The notes under the pieces: model-generated
Database searches by the model: none
The model's input: only the letters and a program-made list of their open reading frames with translations
Told to the model about the DNA's origin: nothing
Translations under genes and position numbers: made by a program
DNA from: Leyella stercorea
GTDB taxonomy: Bacteria; Bacteroidota; Bacteroidia; Bacteroidales; Bacteroidaceae
Reading direction: 5' to 3'
Length of the DNA stretch: 38,383 nt
NCBI RefSeq assembly: GCF_021531355.1
Contig: NZ_JADYTS010000026.1
Location: 1 to 38,383 of the forward strand
Shown: positions 24,343 through 32,442 of the stretch, piece after piece
Layout: each line of letters starts with the position of its first letter
Position numbering within the stretch: the first letter of the stretch is position 1

Positions 24343-24470
24343 GTGTTTATTGTCTGTTCTCTATACTTATAATGCAATGATGTTGATTATATTGCATGAA
24401 AAATCGAGAAAAAACATATAAATGTGCAACGTTAAATAATTTAAATCTAAAAAAATGCTTAAATATGACA

Positions 24471-24501
24471 TTTCGATTTTATGTGATTTTTATTACTTTT
24501 G
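24471..24501 (+). promoter_or_regulatory. Promoter of lutABC
   Basis: TTTC at 24471-24474 (one mismatch to TTTG), 19 bases, then TACTTTTG at 24494-24501. Transcription would start near 24508, leaving a leader of about 45 bases before lutA. Confidence 0.72.
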
Positions 24502-24552
24502 TACCGTTTTAATTGACAGTATTCTAAAGAAACGGATGACTTTTTTAACATT

Positions 24553-25290
24553 ATGAAAATAGGATTGTTTATTCCCTGCTACGTAGACGCACTCTATCCC
24601 GAGGTAGGTGTCGCCACATACAAGCTCCTTAAGAGTCTTGGACTTGACGTAGCCTACCCCCTTGACCAGACTTGTTGTGGACAGCCTATGGCCAATGCAG
24701 GATTTGAGAAGATGGCAGGCAAGATAGCCGACAGTTTCGACGAGAAGTTCGCCGAATTTGATTATGTTGTAGCTCCGTCGGCATCGTGTACTGCTTTCGT
24801 CAAATTGTATCATCCACGATTGGCAAAAGGAAATCATGAGTGCATCACATCGAAGAAGATTATGGACGTAGTGGAGTTCATTCACGACGTAGTGAAGCCC
24901 ACCAGCTTGAAGGCGAGCTTTCCTCATGTGGTGAGTGTGCACAATTCATGTCATGGAGTGCGCGAATTGGGACTCTCGTCGCCGTCTGAACGCAACGTGC
25001 CGCAGTTCAACAAGATTATCGACCTTCTGCGTATGGTAGACGGCATCACAATACGTGAGCCCGAACGCAAGGACGAATGCTGCGGATTCGGAGGCATGTT
25101 CTCGGTGGAAGAACCCGACGTGTCGACACGAATGGGCGAGGACAAGATAGCACGACACATGGCTACGGGAGCCGAATACATCACTGGTCCCGACTCGTCG
25201 TGCCTGATGCACATGCAGGGCATAGCACGCAAGGAGAACAAGCCTATCAAGTTCATACATGTAGTACAGATATTGGCAGCAGGACTATGA
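24553..25290 (+). CDS. lutA: LutA, Fe-S subunit of L-lactate oxidation
   Basis: Subunit of the LutABC (YkgEFG) complex, which oxidises L-lactate to pyruvate in the cytoplasm. 245 residues with two cysteine-rich CCG domains: QTCCGQPMANAG (CCG at residues 41-43) and DECCGFGGMFS near residue 174, each with an upstream cysteine (the second is in HNSCHGVRELG). These motifs bind Fe-S clusters, as in the heterodisulfide-reductase and glycolate-oxidase families. The start MKIGLFIPCYVDALYP is the family N terminus. First gene of the operon; its stop overlaps the lutB start (ATGA). Confidence 0.95.
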   Translation: MKIGLFIPCYVDALYPEVGVATYKLLKSLGLDVAYPLDQTCCGQPMANAGFEKMAGKIADSFDEKFAEFDYVVAPSASCTAFVKLYHPRLAKGNHECITSKKIMDVVEFIHDVVKPTSLKASFPHVVSVHNSCHGVRELGLSSPSERNVPQFNKIIDLLRMVDGITIREPERKDECCGFGGMFSVEEPDVSTRMGEDKIARHMATGAEYITGPDSSCLMHMQGIARKENKPIKFIHVVQILAAGL

Positions 25291-26657
25291 GTACACTACA
25301 CAGCAAAGCGGCACGCCGCTTCAACGAAAACAGAGAGAAGACAACGTGGCACGACGCTACGTTTTGGACGCTCCGACAGAAGCGCGACCAGATGGCTAAG
25401 GGACTGGACGAGTGGGAACAGCTACGCGAACATGCCAGCCAAATCAAACGTCACACCATAACACATCTGGCTGACTATCTGGAGCAGTTTGCCGGTCAGC
25501 TGGAGAGCCGTGGCGTGATTGTGCACTGGGCACGTACGGCAGACGACTTCAACAAGACGGTGCTCGAAATTCTTCAGAAGCACGGCGTGAAGAAGATGGT
25601 GAAGTCGAAGTCGATGCTTACTGAGGAGTGTGGCATGAATCCTTATCTCGAACAGAACGGCATAGATGTGGTGGAGACCGATCTCGGCGAGCGTATTCTG
25701 CAACTGCTTCATCAGAAGCCGAGTCATATAGTGATGCCGGCAATACACTTGAAGCGTGAAGAGGTAGGCCGTATGTTTGAGGAGAAAGGTATCAGCAAGC
25801 AGATTGGCAATTACGACCCTACATATCTGACACGCTGCGCACGTATGCACCTGCGCAACCAATTCATGGAGGCAGGGGCTGGTATGACAGGCTGCAACTT
25901 CGGTGTGGCTGAGTCGGGCGACATCGTAGTGTGCACCAATGAGGGCAATGCCGACATGTCTACGTCAATGCCTAAGCTGCATCTTGTGGCTATGGGCATA
26001 GAGAAGATAGTGCCCGACTACAAATCGCTTGCTGTTTTCCAGCGTCTGCTGTGCCGTTCGGCTACAGGACAGCCTACTACTGCATACACGTCGCACTTCC
26101 GTCAGGCGCGTCCTGGGGCTGAGATGCATGTCATACTTGTAGACAACGGTCGAAGCGACATTCTCGCTGACAGCGACCATTGGGAGACTCTGAAGTGCAT
26201 ACGCTGTGGATCGTGCATGAACACTTGTCCTGTCTATCGCCGTTCGGGTGGCTATTCATATACATACTTTATACCCGGACCTATCGGAGTGAACCTCGGT
26301 ATGCTGCACGATGCACGCCGTTATAGCGACAATGTGTCGGCTTGCACGCTGTGTCTGTCGTGCGACAATGTGTGTCCGTCGAAGGTCGGTCCTGGCTCGC
26401 AGATATATCTGTGGCGTCAGAAACTCGATTCGCTCCACCGTGCCGACCCTATGAAGAAGTTCATGTCAATTGGTATGGAGGCATTGTTTGAGCATCCGCA
26501 TCTGTATGCTGCCGCCCTGCGTCTGGCTCCGTTGGCCAATATCGTACCCGACAAACTCACACGTGTGCGTGGAGTGAATCCTTGGAGTGTTGGACATACT
26601 AAGCCGGAGTTTGCCAAGGAGTCATTTCAGGAAATGTGGAAGAAGGGGAAGGTTTAG
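25287..26657 (+). CDS. lutB: LutB, ferredoxin-type subunit of L-lactate oxidation
   Basis: 456 residues from the ATG at 25287, chosen because it overlaps the lutA stop and gives the family N terminus (MSTLHSKAARRFNENREKTT). The first two thirds are an LUD domain (GAGMTGCNFGVAESGDIVV). Two [4Fe-4S] motifs follow: CIRCGSCMNTCPVYRR and CTLCLSCDNVCPSKV. A C-terminal segment (IVPDKLTRVRGVNPW) is typical of the family. It is thought to relay electrons within the complex. A heptamer repeat tract begins at its stop codon and separates it from lutC by 41 bases. Confidence 0.95.
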   Translation: MSTLHSKAARRFNENREKTTWHDATFWTLRQKRDQMAKGLDEWEQLREHASQIKRHTITHLADYLEQFAGQLESRGVIVHWARTADDFNKTVLEILQKHGVKKMVKSKSMLTEECGMNPYLEQNGIDVVETDLGERILQLLHQKPSHIVMPAIHLKREEVGRMFEEKGISKQIGNYDPTYLTRCARMHLRNQFMEAGAGMTGCNFGVAESGDIVVCTNEGNADMSTSMPKLHLVAMGIEKIVPDYKSLAVFQRLLCRSATGQPTTAYTSHFRQARPGAEMHVILVDNGRSDILADSDHWETLKCIRCGSCMNTCPVYRRSGGYSYTYFIPGPIGVNLGMLHDARRYSDNVSACTLCLSCDNVCPSKVGPGSQIYLWRQKLDSLHRADPMKKFMSIGMEALFEHPHLYAAALRLAPLANIVPDKLTRVRGVNPWSVGHTKPEFAKESFQEMWKKGKV

Positions 26658-26698
26658 TGTTGAATGTTAAGTGTTAAATGTTTAATGTTTGATTATTG
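26656..26698. repeat. Heptamer tract between lutB and lutC
   Basis: Words of seven bases in series: GTTGAAT, GTTAAGT, GTTAAAT, GTTTAAT, GTTTGAT, TATTGAT. It starts inside the lutB stop codon and ends at the lutC ATG, so it makes up the whole spacer inside an operon. Confidence 0.87.
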
Positions 26699-27283
26699 AT
26701 GGGTAATTATAAAGAAGAACTTTTGCAGAAGCTCCGCAGCAATACGCGCGAGCAATACGATATGCCTGCCGACGAAGTGAAGGGCATAACCTATGCCGAC
26801 ACGGTAGCGCAGTTCATAGAGATGAGCCAGGCTGTGGGTGCCAATGTGGTGGAGGCAGCAACGGGCGACAGTCTCGACGACATCATACGTAAGGCTTATC
26901 CCGATGCCAAGGTTGTGGCTTCCAATCTTCCGGAGGTAAAGATGGCAACGCTAAATCCCGATACCGTGGCAGACGCTCAGGCTCTTAACGGCACCGATGT
27001 GGGTGTGGTGAGCGGTCAGATAGGTGTGGCAGAGAATGGATGTGTGTGGATTCCGCAGTCGATGAAGCAGAAGGCGGTGTGCTTCATATGCGAGTATCTC
27101 GTCATTGTGCTGCCCAAGAGCGGCATCGTCAATAATATGCACGAGGCTTACGCACGCATTGAAATGCCTGCTACAGGACTCGGAACGTTCATTTCTGGTC
27201 CGTCGAAGACAGCCGACATCGAGCAGGCTCTTGTCATGGGAGCGCAGGCTGCACGTGGTGTTACGGTTGTGATAACGGAATAG
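26699..27283 (+). CDS. lutC: LutC, LUD-domain subunit of L-lactate oxidation
   Basis: 194 residues, essentially one LUD (DUF162) domain. Visible segments include GTDVGVVSGQIGVAENGCVW and VIVLPKSGIVNNMHEAY, followed by the conserved FISGPSKTADIEQALVMGA, the family's C-terminal signature. The start at 26699 (MGNYKEELLQKLRSN) was chosen over the TTG codon one codon earlier. Third gene of the lactate operon; no further gene follows before a hairpin region between convergent genes. Confidence 0.93.
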   Translation: MGNYKEELLQKLRSNTREQYDMPADEVKGITYADTVAQFIEMSQAVGANVVEAATGDSLDDIIRKAYPDAKVVASNLPEVKMATLNPDTVADAQALNGTDVGVVSGQIGVAENGCVWIPQSMKQKAVCFICEYLVIVLPKSGIVNNMHEAYARIEMPATGLGTFISGPSKTADIEQALVMGAQAARGVTVVITE

Positions 27284-27401
27284 GACAACAGTATATACAG
27301 TTTGATAAAGGAACGGCGGACTCCCGTCCGATGCACGATTGGCATTATCCATGTATATAGCGTAAGCACATTCAGTGCAAGATATTGATTTTGCAGTAAA
27401 C

Positions 27402-27446
27402 CAAACAGTAGGAGGCTATGGCGGGAATGCCATAGCCTCCTATAGT
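27402..27446. terminator. Perfect hairpin between convergent lutC and the aminotransferase gene
   Basis: AGGAGGCTATGGC (27410-27422) and GCCATAGCCTCCT (27429-27441) are perfect complements around GGGAAT. CAAAC and GTTTG just outside could extend the pairing. No long T-run follows on either strand, so termination is inferred from strength and position. The rest of the 265-base gap 27284-27548 holds two small hairpins (CGGAC-TCCC-GTCCG near 27317-27330; GCAC-ATTCA-GTGC near 27366-27378) and no gene. Confidence 0.6.
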
Positions 27447-27548
27447 TTGTATTGTTCATAAGCAATCGGCCATAAAATAACTTCGTATCATGCCATGATA
27501 CGGTTGTTTCAAGACACGCAACATGTCCAGAAGCTGTTGTCAAGAACT

Positions 27549-28655
27549 CTACTTGAAGCTGTTGGCAGCTTCGATGATTCGTTCTATTTCCTCTTGTTGC
27601 AGCGTAGGGTTAAGCGGAAGGCTTAGCTCTTCGCTGTGTATGCGCTCGGTAATGGGCAACGACAGCAAGCCTATGTCGGCATAGCATTGCTGGCGATGGG
27701 GTGGAATGGGGTAGTGTATCATTGTCTGTATGTCTTGGTCGAGCATGTGTTGCTGCAAGCGTTCGCGCTCGTTGCATAGCACAGGGAAGATGTGGTGTAC
27801 GCTGTGCTGGCAATAGTGGGCAGAAGGAAGAGTAAGCAAGGGATTGTCTATATGCTCAATGTATTGCATGGCAATGTTGCGGCGCAGCGCATTGTCGGCA
27901 TCGAGATACTTCAGTTTCACCCGCAATACGGCAGCTTGAATCTCGTCAAGGCGACTGTTGCGACCCTTATAGTCGAATACATACTTGCGTTGCGACCCGT
28001 AATTGCCTAATGTGCCAATCATCGTTGCCAGCTCTTCATCGTCGGTAGTGACGGCACCGCCATCGCCCAATGCCCCAAGGTTTTTACCTGGATAGAAGCT
28101 ATGGGCAGCGGCATTGCCCAATGAGCCGGTAAGACGGTCGTTGTATCGGCATCCGTGAGCCTGGGCATTGTCCTCGATAAGCAGCAGGTTGTGGTTATGG
28201 CATATTGCGTGAATACGTTCGGTGTATGCATATTGTCCGTAGAGATGGACAATCATTACGGCACGTGTGCGGTTGGTTATGGCGCGTTCAATCAGCCGGT
28301 CGTCAATCTGGAATGTATCGATGCGCGGTTCGACGAGCACTGGCGTCAGATTGTTTTCGGTTATGGCAAGTATGGTAGCTATATAGGTGTTGGCTGGAAC
28401 AATCACTTCGTCGCCGTCGTGCAGTCTGCCCATCTCCTTATAAGCCCGCAAGATGAGCGTAAGAGCGTCGAGTCCGTTGCCGCAACCTACACAATAACGT
28501 GTGCCGATATAACGGGCATATTCCTCGGTGAACGCCTTGTTCTCGTTGCCTTGCAGATACCATCCGCTATCCACAACACGCTGTACGGCAGCATTGATTT
28601 CATCGGCATGCATCGCCGTCATAGCCTTTAGGTCAAGATATTTTATCATTGCCAT
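27549..28655 (-). CDS. DegT/DnrJ/EryC1-type sugar aminotransferase (FdtB/QdtB-like)
   Basis: PLP-dependent aminotransferase, 368 residues, expected to convert a dTDP-3-keto-6-deoxyhexose to the 3-amino sugar. The PLP-binding lysine is K191 in [17 protein letters not shown], and [11 protein letters not shown] carries the aspartate that contacts the pyridine nitrogen. [11 protein letters not shown] and [17 protein letters not shown] are further family motifs. It lies downstream of a cupin 3,4-ketoisomerase (29640) that would supply its substrate. Whether the product is the galacto (Fuc3N) or gluco (Qui3N) form depends on the isomerase and cannot be told here. The ATG at 28649 is an alternative start. 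Last gene of the cassette. Confidence 0.9.
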   Translation of the reverse strand: MAMIKYLDLKAMTAMHADEINAAVQRVVDSGWYLQGNENKAFTEEYARYIGTRYCVGCGNGLDALTLILRAYKEMGRLHDGDEVIVPANTYIATILAITENNLTPVLVEPRIDTFQIDDRLIERAITNRTRAVMIVHLYGQYAYTERIHAICHNHNLLLIEDNAQAHGCRYNDRLTGSLGNAAAHSFYPGKNLGALGDGGAVTTDDEELATMIGTLGNYGSQRKYVFDYKGRNSRLDEIQAAVLRVKLKYLDADNALRRNIAMQYIEHIDNPLLTLPSAHYCQHSVHHIFPVLCNERERLQQHMLDQDIQTMIHYPIPPHRQQCYADIGLLSLPITERIHSEELSLPLNPTLQQEEIERIIEAANSFK

Positions 28656-28695
28656 ATTAATAATTCCAAATTCCTAACTCCTAATTCCTAACTCC
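28656..28695. repeat. Heptamer tract overlapping the GNAT/FemAB gene end
   Basis: On the plus strand: TTCCAAA, TTCCTAA, CTCCTAA, TTCCTAA, CTCCTAC. It fills the gap between two minus-strand genes and extends about 15 bases into the 3' end of the upstream one, encoding its last residues (VGVRN-stop). Confidence 0.82.
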
Positions 28696-29652
28696 TACCT
28701 CCCATTCGTAGGTGTCGTAGCACACGCCGCGACCGCCGAACCCTTCTTTCTGGTGTATAAGGTTGCAATTGAGATAGTGTCCCAATTGTTCGGTCGATTT
28801 TCCGAAGTCGAAATATCGTCGGTCGGCATATCGTTCGTTGATTAGATAGTCGAATACGAGGTCGAGCGCCCCAATCTCCTTGCCACGTTTCGAAGCCGAT
28901 ATATATTGAGTGTGCACCGTTTCGCCACATTCAAACACCATTGTTCCACCCAGTGGCGTATTGCCTTCGTACGCCATAAACAACCTTATGTTATCAGGAA
29001 AGCGTGAGTGTAGGAGTTGCAGTTCGTCGATGGTATGAACTGGGTGTACTCCATATTTCGCCTCAAGGTTGTCGTTAAGGATTTGCCAGAAATCAGAGAT
29101 GTCATTTGTTTCAGCTACTGTTATTCCGTTGCGTCGTGCCTTATTGACGCAGCGATGGCGCAGTTTGCTGAATTTCGGCCTTCTGTCGAGACAAATTGTA
29201 GATGATATGTCGCGTGCAGCAATATGCGCATTGCATACTCTAAAGATGGCATACAGGTCTTCTTCGGCAGGCATCGAGTGATAAATCCAAGGTATAGGTT
29301 TGTACACAATACGCTTTACGCCACACTCGTCATGCAAGAAACTGTTGATGACAGCAAACACGTCAAGACACAGTTCGGCAGTCATATCGCCACACATGAT
29401 GAGTCCACCGTATGTCAGTCCGCCATGTGAGCGCAGTTCGTCGCCGTGAATGGTAGCCGGAAGGAGAGCTATGAGCAACGGTGCTTTGCCGTTGTCCTTC
29501 TGTGTATATACCATCAGCGAGCAGTCGGTGAAGCGGTCGCTGTGGTAGTCCATATATCCACGTTTAAGTAGAAACGTTGCGTTCTTGGCCTTACTCACGA
29601 ATGTGTTCCATTCTGTAGCGTCGGCATTGGTGTATCGTCTTACATAGAGCAT
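28681..29652 (-). CDS. FemAB/GNAT-like acyltransferase of the amino-sugar cassette
   Basis: 323 residues, cytoplasmic. The fold looks like two GNAT-type halves as in FemAB (Acetyltransf_6) proteins: FVSKAKNATFLLKRGYMDYH near the N terminus; FMAYEGNTPLGGTMVFECGE and ALDLVFDYLINERYADRRYF in the second half, then DFGKSTEQLG. It sits between the sugar 3,4-ketoisomerase and the 3-aminotransferase, where known Fdt/Qdt operons have a left-handed beta-helix N-acetyltransferase. The likely role is acylation of the 3-amino group, by inference from position. The start overlaps the isomerase gene by 13 bases; the last codons are made of heptamer repeat. Confidence 0.8.
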   Translation of the reverse strand: MLYVRRYTNADATEWNTFVSKAKNATFLLKRGYMDYHSDRFTDCSLMVYTQKDNGKAPLLIALLPATIHGDELRSHGGLTYGGLIMCGDMTAELCLDVFAVINSFLHDECGVKRIVYKPIPWIYHSMPAEEDLYAIFRVCNAHIAARDISSTICLDRRPKFSKLRHRCVNKARRNGITVAETNDISDFWQILNDNLEAKYGVHPVHTIDELQLLHSRFPDNIRLFMAYEGNTPLGGTMVFECGETVHTQYISASKRGKEIGALDLVFDYLINERYADRRYFDFGKSTEQLGHYLNCNLIHQKEGFGGRGVCYDTYEWEVGVRN

Positions 29653-30053
29653 TGCTTATATTTTAAGAATTCGTCGTAGTCGTATATATAGTCATCTTCG
29701 TCGTAAAGTTCGGAAGCGATGACAAGACATACGGCACCCGATGAGAAGTCGTCGAGCGTGCGCCATATGCCTGTTTCTACAAGCAGTCCTTGCCAAGGGT
29801 GATTGAGATGAAATGATTTCTTTTCACTGCCATTGTCGAGTGTCACAGTAAACGACCCGCTTACAGCGATAATCACTTCGCGGCATTGCTTATGAGCATG
29901 TCCGCCACGGCTTTCGCCTGCCGGAACATCGTAAGTCCAATATACACGTCGCACGTCAAAAGGCACGTGCTGCATACTTTCTGCAACGGTTAGATTGCCT
30001 CGAGGGTCGATTATCTTAGGAAATTCTAAGAGCGAATAATTATTTCTTTTCAT
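29640..30053 (-). CDS. fdtA: dTDP-4-oxo-6-deoxyhexose 3,4-ketoisomerase (FdtA/QdtA family cupin)
   Basis: Small cupin enzyme, 137 residues, that moves the keto group of dTDP-4-keto-6-deoxyglucose from C4 to C3, the step before 3-amination. Key motifs: FPKIIDPRGNLTVAES at the N terminus; RGGHAHKQCREVIIAVSG, with the two histidines of HAH as the expected catalytic/substrate pair; and VETGIWRTLDDFSSGAVCLV. The family is clear, but FdtA (galacto product) cannot be separated from QdtA (gluco product) by eye. Start codon overlaps the stop of the upstream acyltransferase frame (ATGA), so its translation may depend on that frame being read through. Confidence 0.88.
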   Translation of the reverse strand: MKRNNYSLLEFPKIIDPRGNLTVAESMQHVPFDVRRVYWTYDVPAGESRGGHAHKQCREVIIAVSGSFTVTLDNGSEKKSFHLNHPWQGLLVETGIWRTLDDFSSGAVCLVIASELYDEDDYIYDYDEFLKYKQCSM

Positions 30054-31149
30054 TGAAATTCTTTTTTATTCTTATAACGCCCGATTCTCATAATTATTGC
30101 AAATATGTATGCTGCAACTACCGACAAGACAAGGCATATTGCAAAAAGTATTGGATTGCATACTGTGTCATATCCAAAGAGACGTCCCCACACGAATACA
30201 AATGCTGTAATCACTATACCATGCAACATGTATATTTCGAAACTGATGTTGCCCAAGAAGACAAGGGCTCGTTGGCTTAATAATTTTGAAATTATGCCTT
30301 TGTTGTCGTTTGAAATGGCAAACCAATATATTAACAGGCTGAATGGTAGCCAAAACAATGGAGCGAAACGTATCCATAAAGGTAACGAACAGTATGGGAT
30401 ATATGTCAATACAGACATTGCAACTATTATTATTTCGAGTGTCGACAATATGCTGGTTGACTGTCTGGAAATCCATTGCTTTAAGCGTATGGAGAAGGGG
30501 GCGGTATACAGACGATATGCTATTATTCCTACTGCAAAATCAATGACACGTAACGGTGGAAAAGCATAGACGAAATCGTCTATTGCAGAGTTGTTGCAAC
30601 ATGACTCTATGGCAAGTGCTAATAGTATATATATATCGTTAATAGTGCACCGAACACTTTGTTGCGCGATATTATCAATTGTCTGTAGAGAAAAGGAAAC
30701 AAAAAATAGCAAAAGAACAATGCTCCAAGAAACCATGAAAGTCCTGTACCATATTTCAGCATGTCTTCGGATAGAGTAAACTCTTGAAGCATAAAAACAT
30801 GAAGTAATGTCTTTATGATATTGAATTTCACTCCAGCTACAAAGCTCATACATAAAGCTATGATGAATGTAACCAAATGAAGTGGATATATTTTTGCAAG
30901 GCGTTTGCGTAGGAATTGAACGTACCGGAATGTTCCTTCTTCTACTCTTGTACCGCATCCAATGCTCAATACAAATCCACTTAGTATGAAGAAGAATGAT
31001 ACACCTGCATCGCCTCCATAATCAAAACCGTGAAAACCAAGATTGCTAAAATAGTGGCAGATGAAAATCTGCATGCAGAATACGAAACGCATAGATTGCA
31101 ATGTTGCAATATGGTGGCTTGATGATTTGGATGAAATGATCTTGTTCAT
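30050..31149 (-). pseudogene. Acyltransferase-3 family membrane protein, split by an AT-tract frameshift
   Basis: Two frames together make one acyltransferase-3 protein (integral membrane O-acyltransferase). The N-terminal part (31149 to 30619) carries ATLQSMRFVFCMQIFICHYF with the family's Arg and active-site-type His, and FFFILSGFVLS. It stops after LLTIYIYY. The C-terminal part continues in another frame (ILLALAIESCCNNSA to the end at 30050) and holds the remaining helices. Removing one AT unit from the tract at 30626-30636 joins the frames to a product of about 365 residues, a normal length for the family. It may be phase-variable, decayed, or a sequencing error. The gene looks more AT-rich than its neighbours, hinting at transfer. 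It leads the amino-sugar cassette. Confidence 0.85.
30626..30636. repeat. (TA)5T dinucleotide tract at the acyltransferase frameshift
   Basis: Eleven alternating T/A bases lie exactly where the acyltransferase frame is lost. With this length the minus-strand frame reads ATA-TAT-ATA-TAC-TAT-TAG and stops. With one unit fewer it reads ATA-TAT-ATA-CTA-TTA-GCA and continues. Confidence 0.85.
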
Positions 31150-31158
31150 AATGATTAA

Positions 31159-31195
31159 TAAAAAAAGTTTCGCAAGTCGACGACTTGCGAAACTT
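31159..31195 (-). terminator. Terminator after purT
   Basis: A near-perfect palindrome: two 15-base arms (31165-31179 and 31181-31195) around one central base, followed on the minus strand by a run of T. It lies 20 bases after the purT stop and 10 bases before the acyltransferase start, so the sugar cassette should have a promoter in this gap or depend on read-through; I saw no clear promoter. Confidence 0.88.
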
Positions 31196-31215
31196 ATGTA
31201 TATAGCTTTGTCTTG

Positions 31216-32397
31216 TTACTTATCCATATATGGGTCGGTACCAAGCACTGTTGCTGCGAGTCGCTTTGCCTTTTCACGAAGCTGTGTGGTGTCGGCTGTC
31301 GGTTCGCCATAGCAGAGCACTACGCCCATGCGACGACCTACGTGTGCCTCCCCCTTACCGAAGATACGTACTCGTGTGTAATCTTCTTTGAGTGCATCCA
31401 TGAAGTTGTAGGGCAATGGGTCATTTGTCTCTGTGGGTGAAAGAACTACGGCACTTGCTCCTGCATGCTCAAGATGAATGCCTGCTATGGGCAGTCCCAT
31501 TACTGCGCGGAAGTGGAGTTCAAACTCTGAGAGGTTTGTTGTATGGCCCAGTGTAACCATTCCAGTGTCGTGCGGACGCGGTGAAAGTTCGCTGAATATC
31601 ACTTCACCCTCCTTTGTAAGGAAGAATTCAACGCCCCAGATTCCGGCACCGGTAAGTGCCTTTGTCACCTTCTCTGCCATGTCTTCTGCCTTGCGCAATT
31701 CGTCCTCAGGCAACTGGAACGGCTGCCAGCTCTCGCGATAGTCGCCACCTTTCTGTACGTGTCCGATAGGCGGACAGAACAGTGTGGGGCCGTTCTTCTG
31801 TGTTACTGTGAGCAGAGTGAACTCAGAGTCGAAGTGGATGAATTCCTCGATAATTATCTCCTTCACGTCGCCACGGCTTCCTTCCATAGCGTCGTTGAAT
31901 GCCTTCTCAAGCTGTTCCGGTCCGCGAACAATGCTCTGTCCGTGACCCGATGACGACATAAGGGGTTTGATTACGCATGGAAAACCAATCTCCTTAGAGT
32001 GCTCGCGGAGCTGTTCGAGAGTGGTGGCGTAGAAGTATTTGGCTGTACGCAGTCCTAATTCCTTAGCAGCGAGGTCGCGTATGGCCTTGCGGTTCATTGT
32101 ATAGTTTACGGCGCGGGCGCTCGGCACCACCTGAATGCCTTCCTTCTCGAAGTCGAAAAGGCGCTCAGTGCGTATAGCCTCTATTTCGGGCACGATGATG
32201 TCGGGGTGATGACGCTCAACAACAGCAGTCAAGGCATCGCCATCAAGCATGTTGAACACTTCGTGCTCGTCGGCAACCTGCATTGCCGGTGCGCCTTCGT
32301 ATCTGTCGCATGCAATGACATATTGTCCTGCACGCTTTGCGGCGATGACAAACTCTTTGCCCAATTCGCCCGAACCTAACAACAATATTTTTTTCAT
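31216..32397 (-). CDS. purT: Formate-dependent phosphoribosylglycinamide formyltransferase
   Basis: ATP-grasp enzyme of purine synthesis that makes formyl-GAR from GAR, formate and ATP, replacing the folate-dependent PurN. The 393-residue length matches the family. N-terminal motif [20 protein letters not shown] is the PurT/PurK substrate-domain signature. [16 protein letters not shown] is the ATP-grasp glycine-rich loop, [11 protein letters not shown] and [18 protein letters not shown] carry Mg-ATP ligands. It is downstream of a Crp-like gene by 45 bases and ends at a strong terminator. Confidence 0.96.
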   Translation of the reverse strand: MKKILLLGSGELGKEFVIAAKRAGQYVIACDRYEGAPAMQVADEHEVFNMLDGDALTAVVERHHPDIIVPEIEAIRTERLFDFEKEGIQVVPSARAVNYTMNRKAIRDLAAKELGLRTAKYFYATTLEQLREHSKEIGFPCVIKPLMSSSGHGQSIVRGPEQLEKAFNDAMEGSRGDVKEIIIEEFIHFDSEFTLLTVTQKNGPTLFCPPIGHVQKGGDYRESWQPFQLPEDELRKAEDMAEKVTKALTGAGIWGVEFFLTKEGEVIFSELSPRPHDTGMVTLGHTTNLSEFELHFRAVMGLPIAGIHLEHAGASAVVLSPTETNDPLPYNFMDALKEDYTRVRIFGKGEAHVGRRMGVVLCYGEPTADTTQLREKAKRLAATVLGTDPYMDK

Positions 32398-32442
32398 TTT
32401 GTGATAATGTTAAAAGTCATTTGTATAGCGTGACGTTCTCTC

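Noticed and set aside
30053..30779. Plus-strand ORFs across the acyltransferase gene
   Set aside because: Antisense to a recognisable acyltransferase-3 protein; no domain, and they arise from low GC content.
31203..31210. Forward TAGCTTTG promoter box
   Set aside because: No -33 box at the right spacing and it would read antisense into purT; chance match in AT-rich sequence.
32398..32442. Terminator between the Crp-like gene and purT
   Set aside because: Only a 5-bp CTCTT/AAGAG pairing with no T-run; too weak to call.
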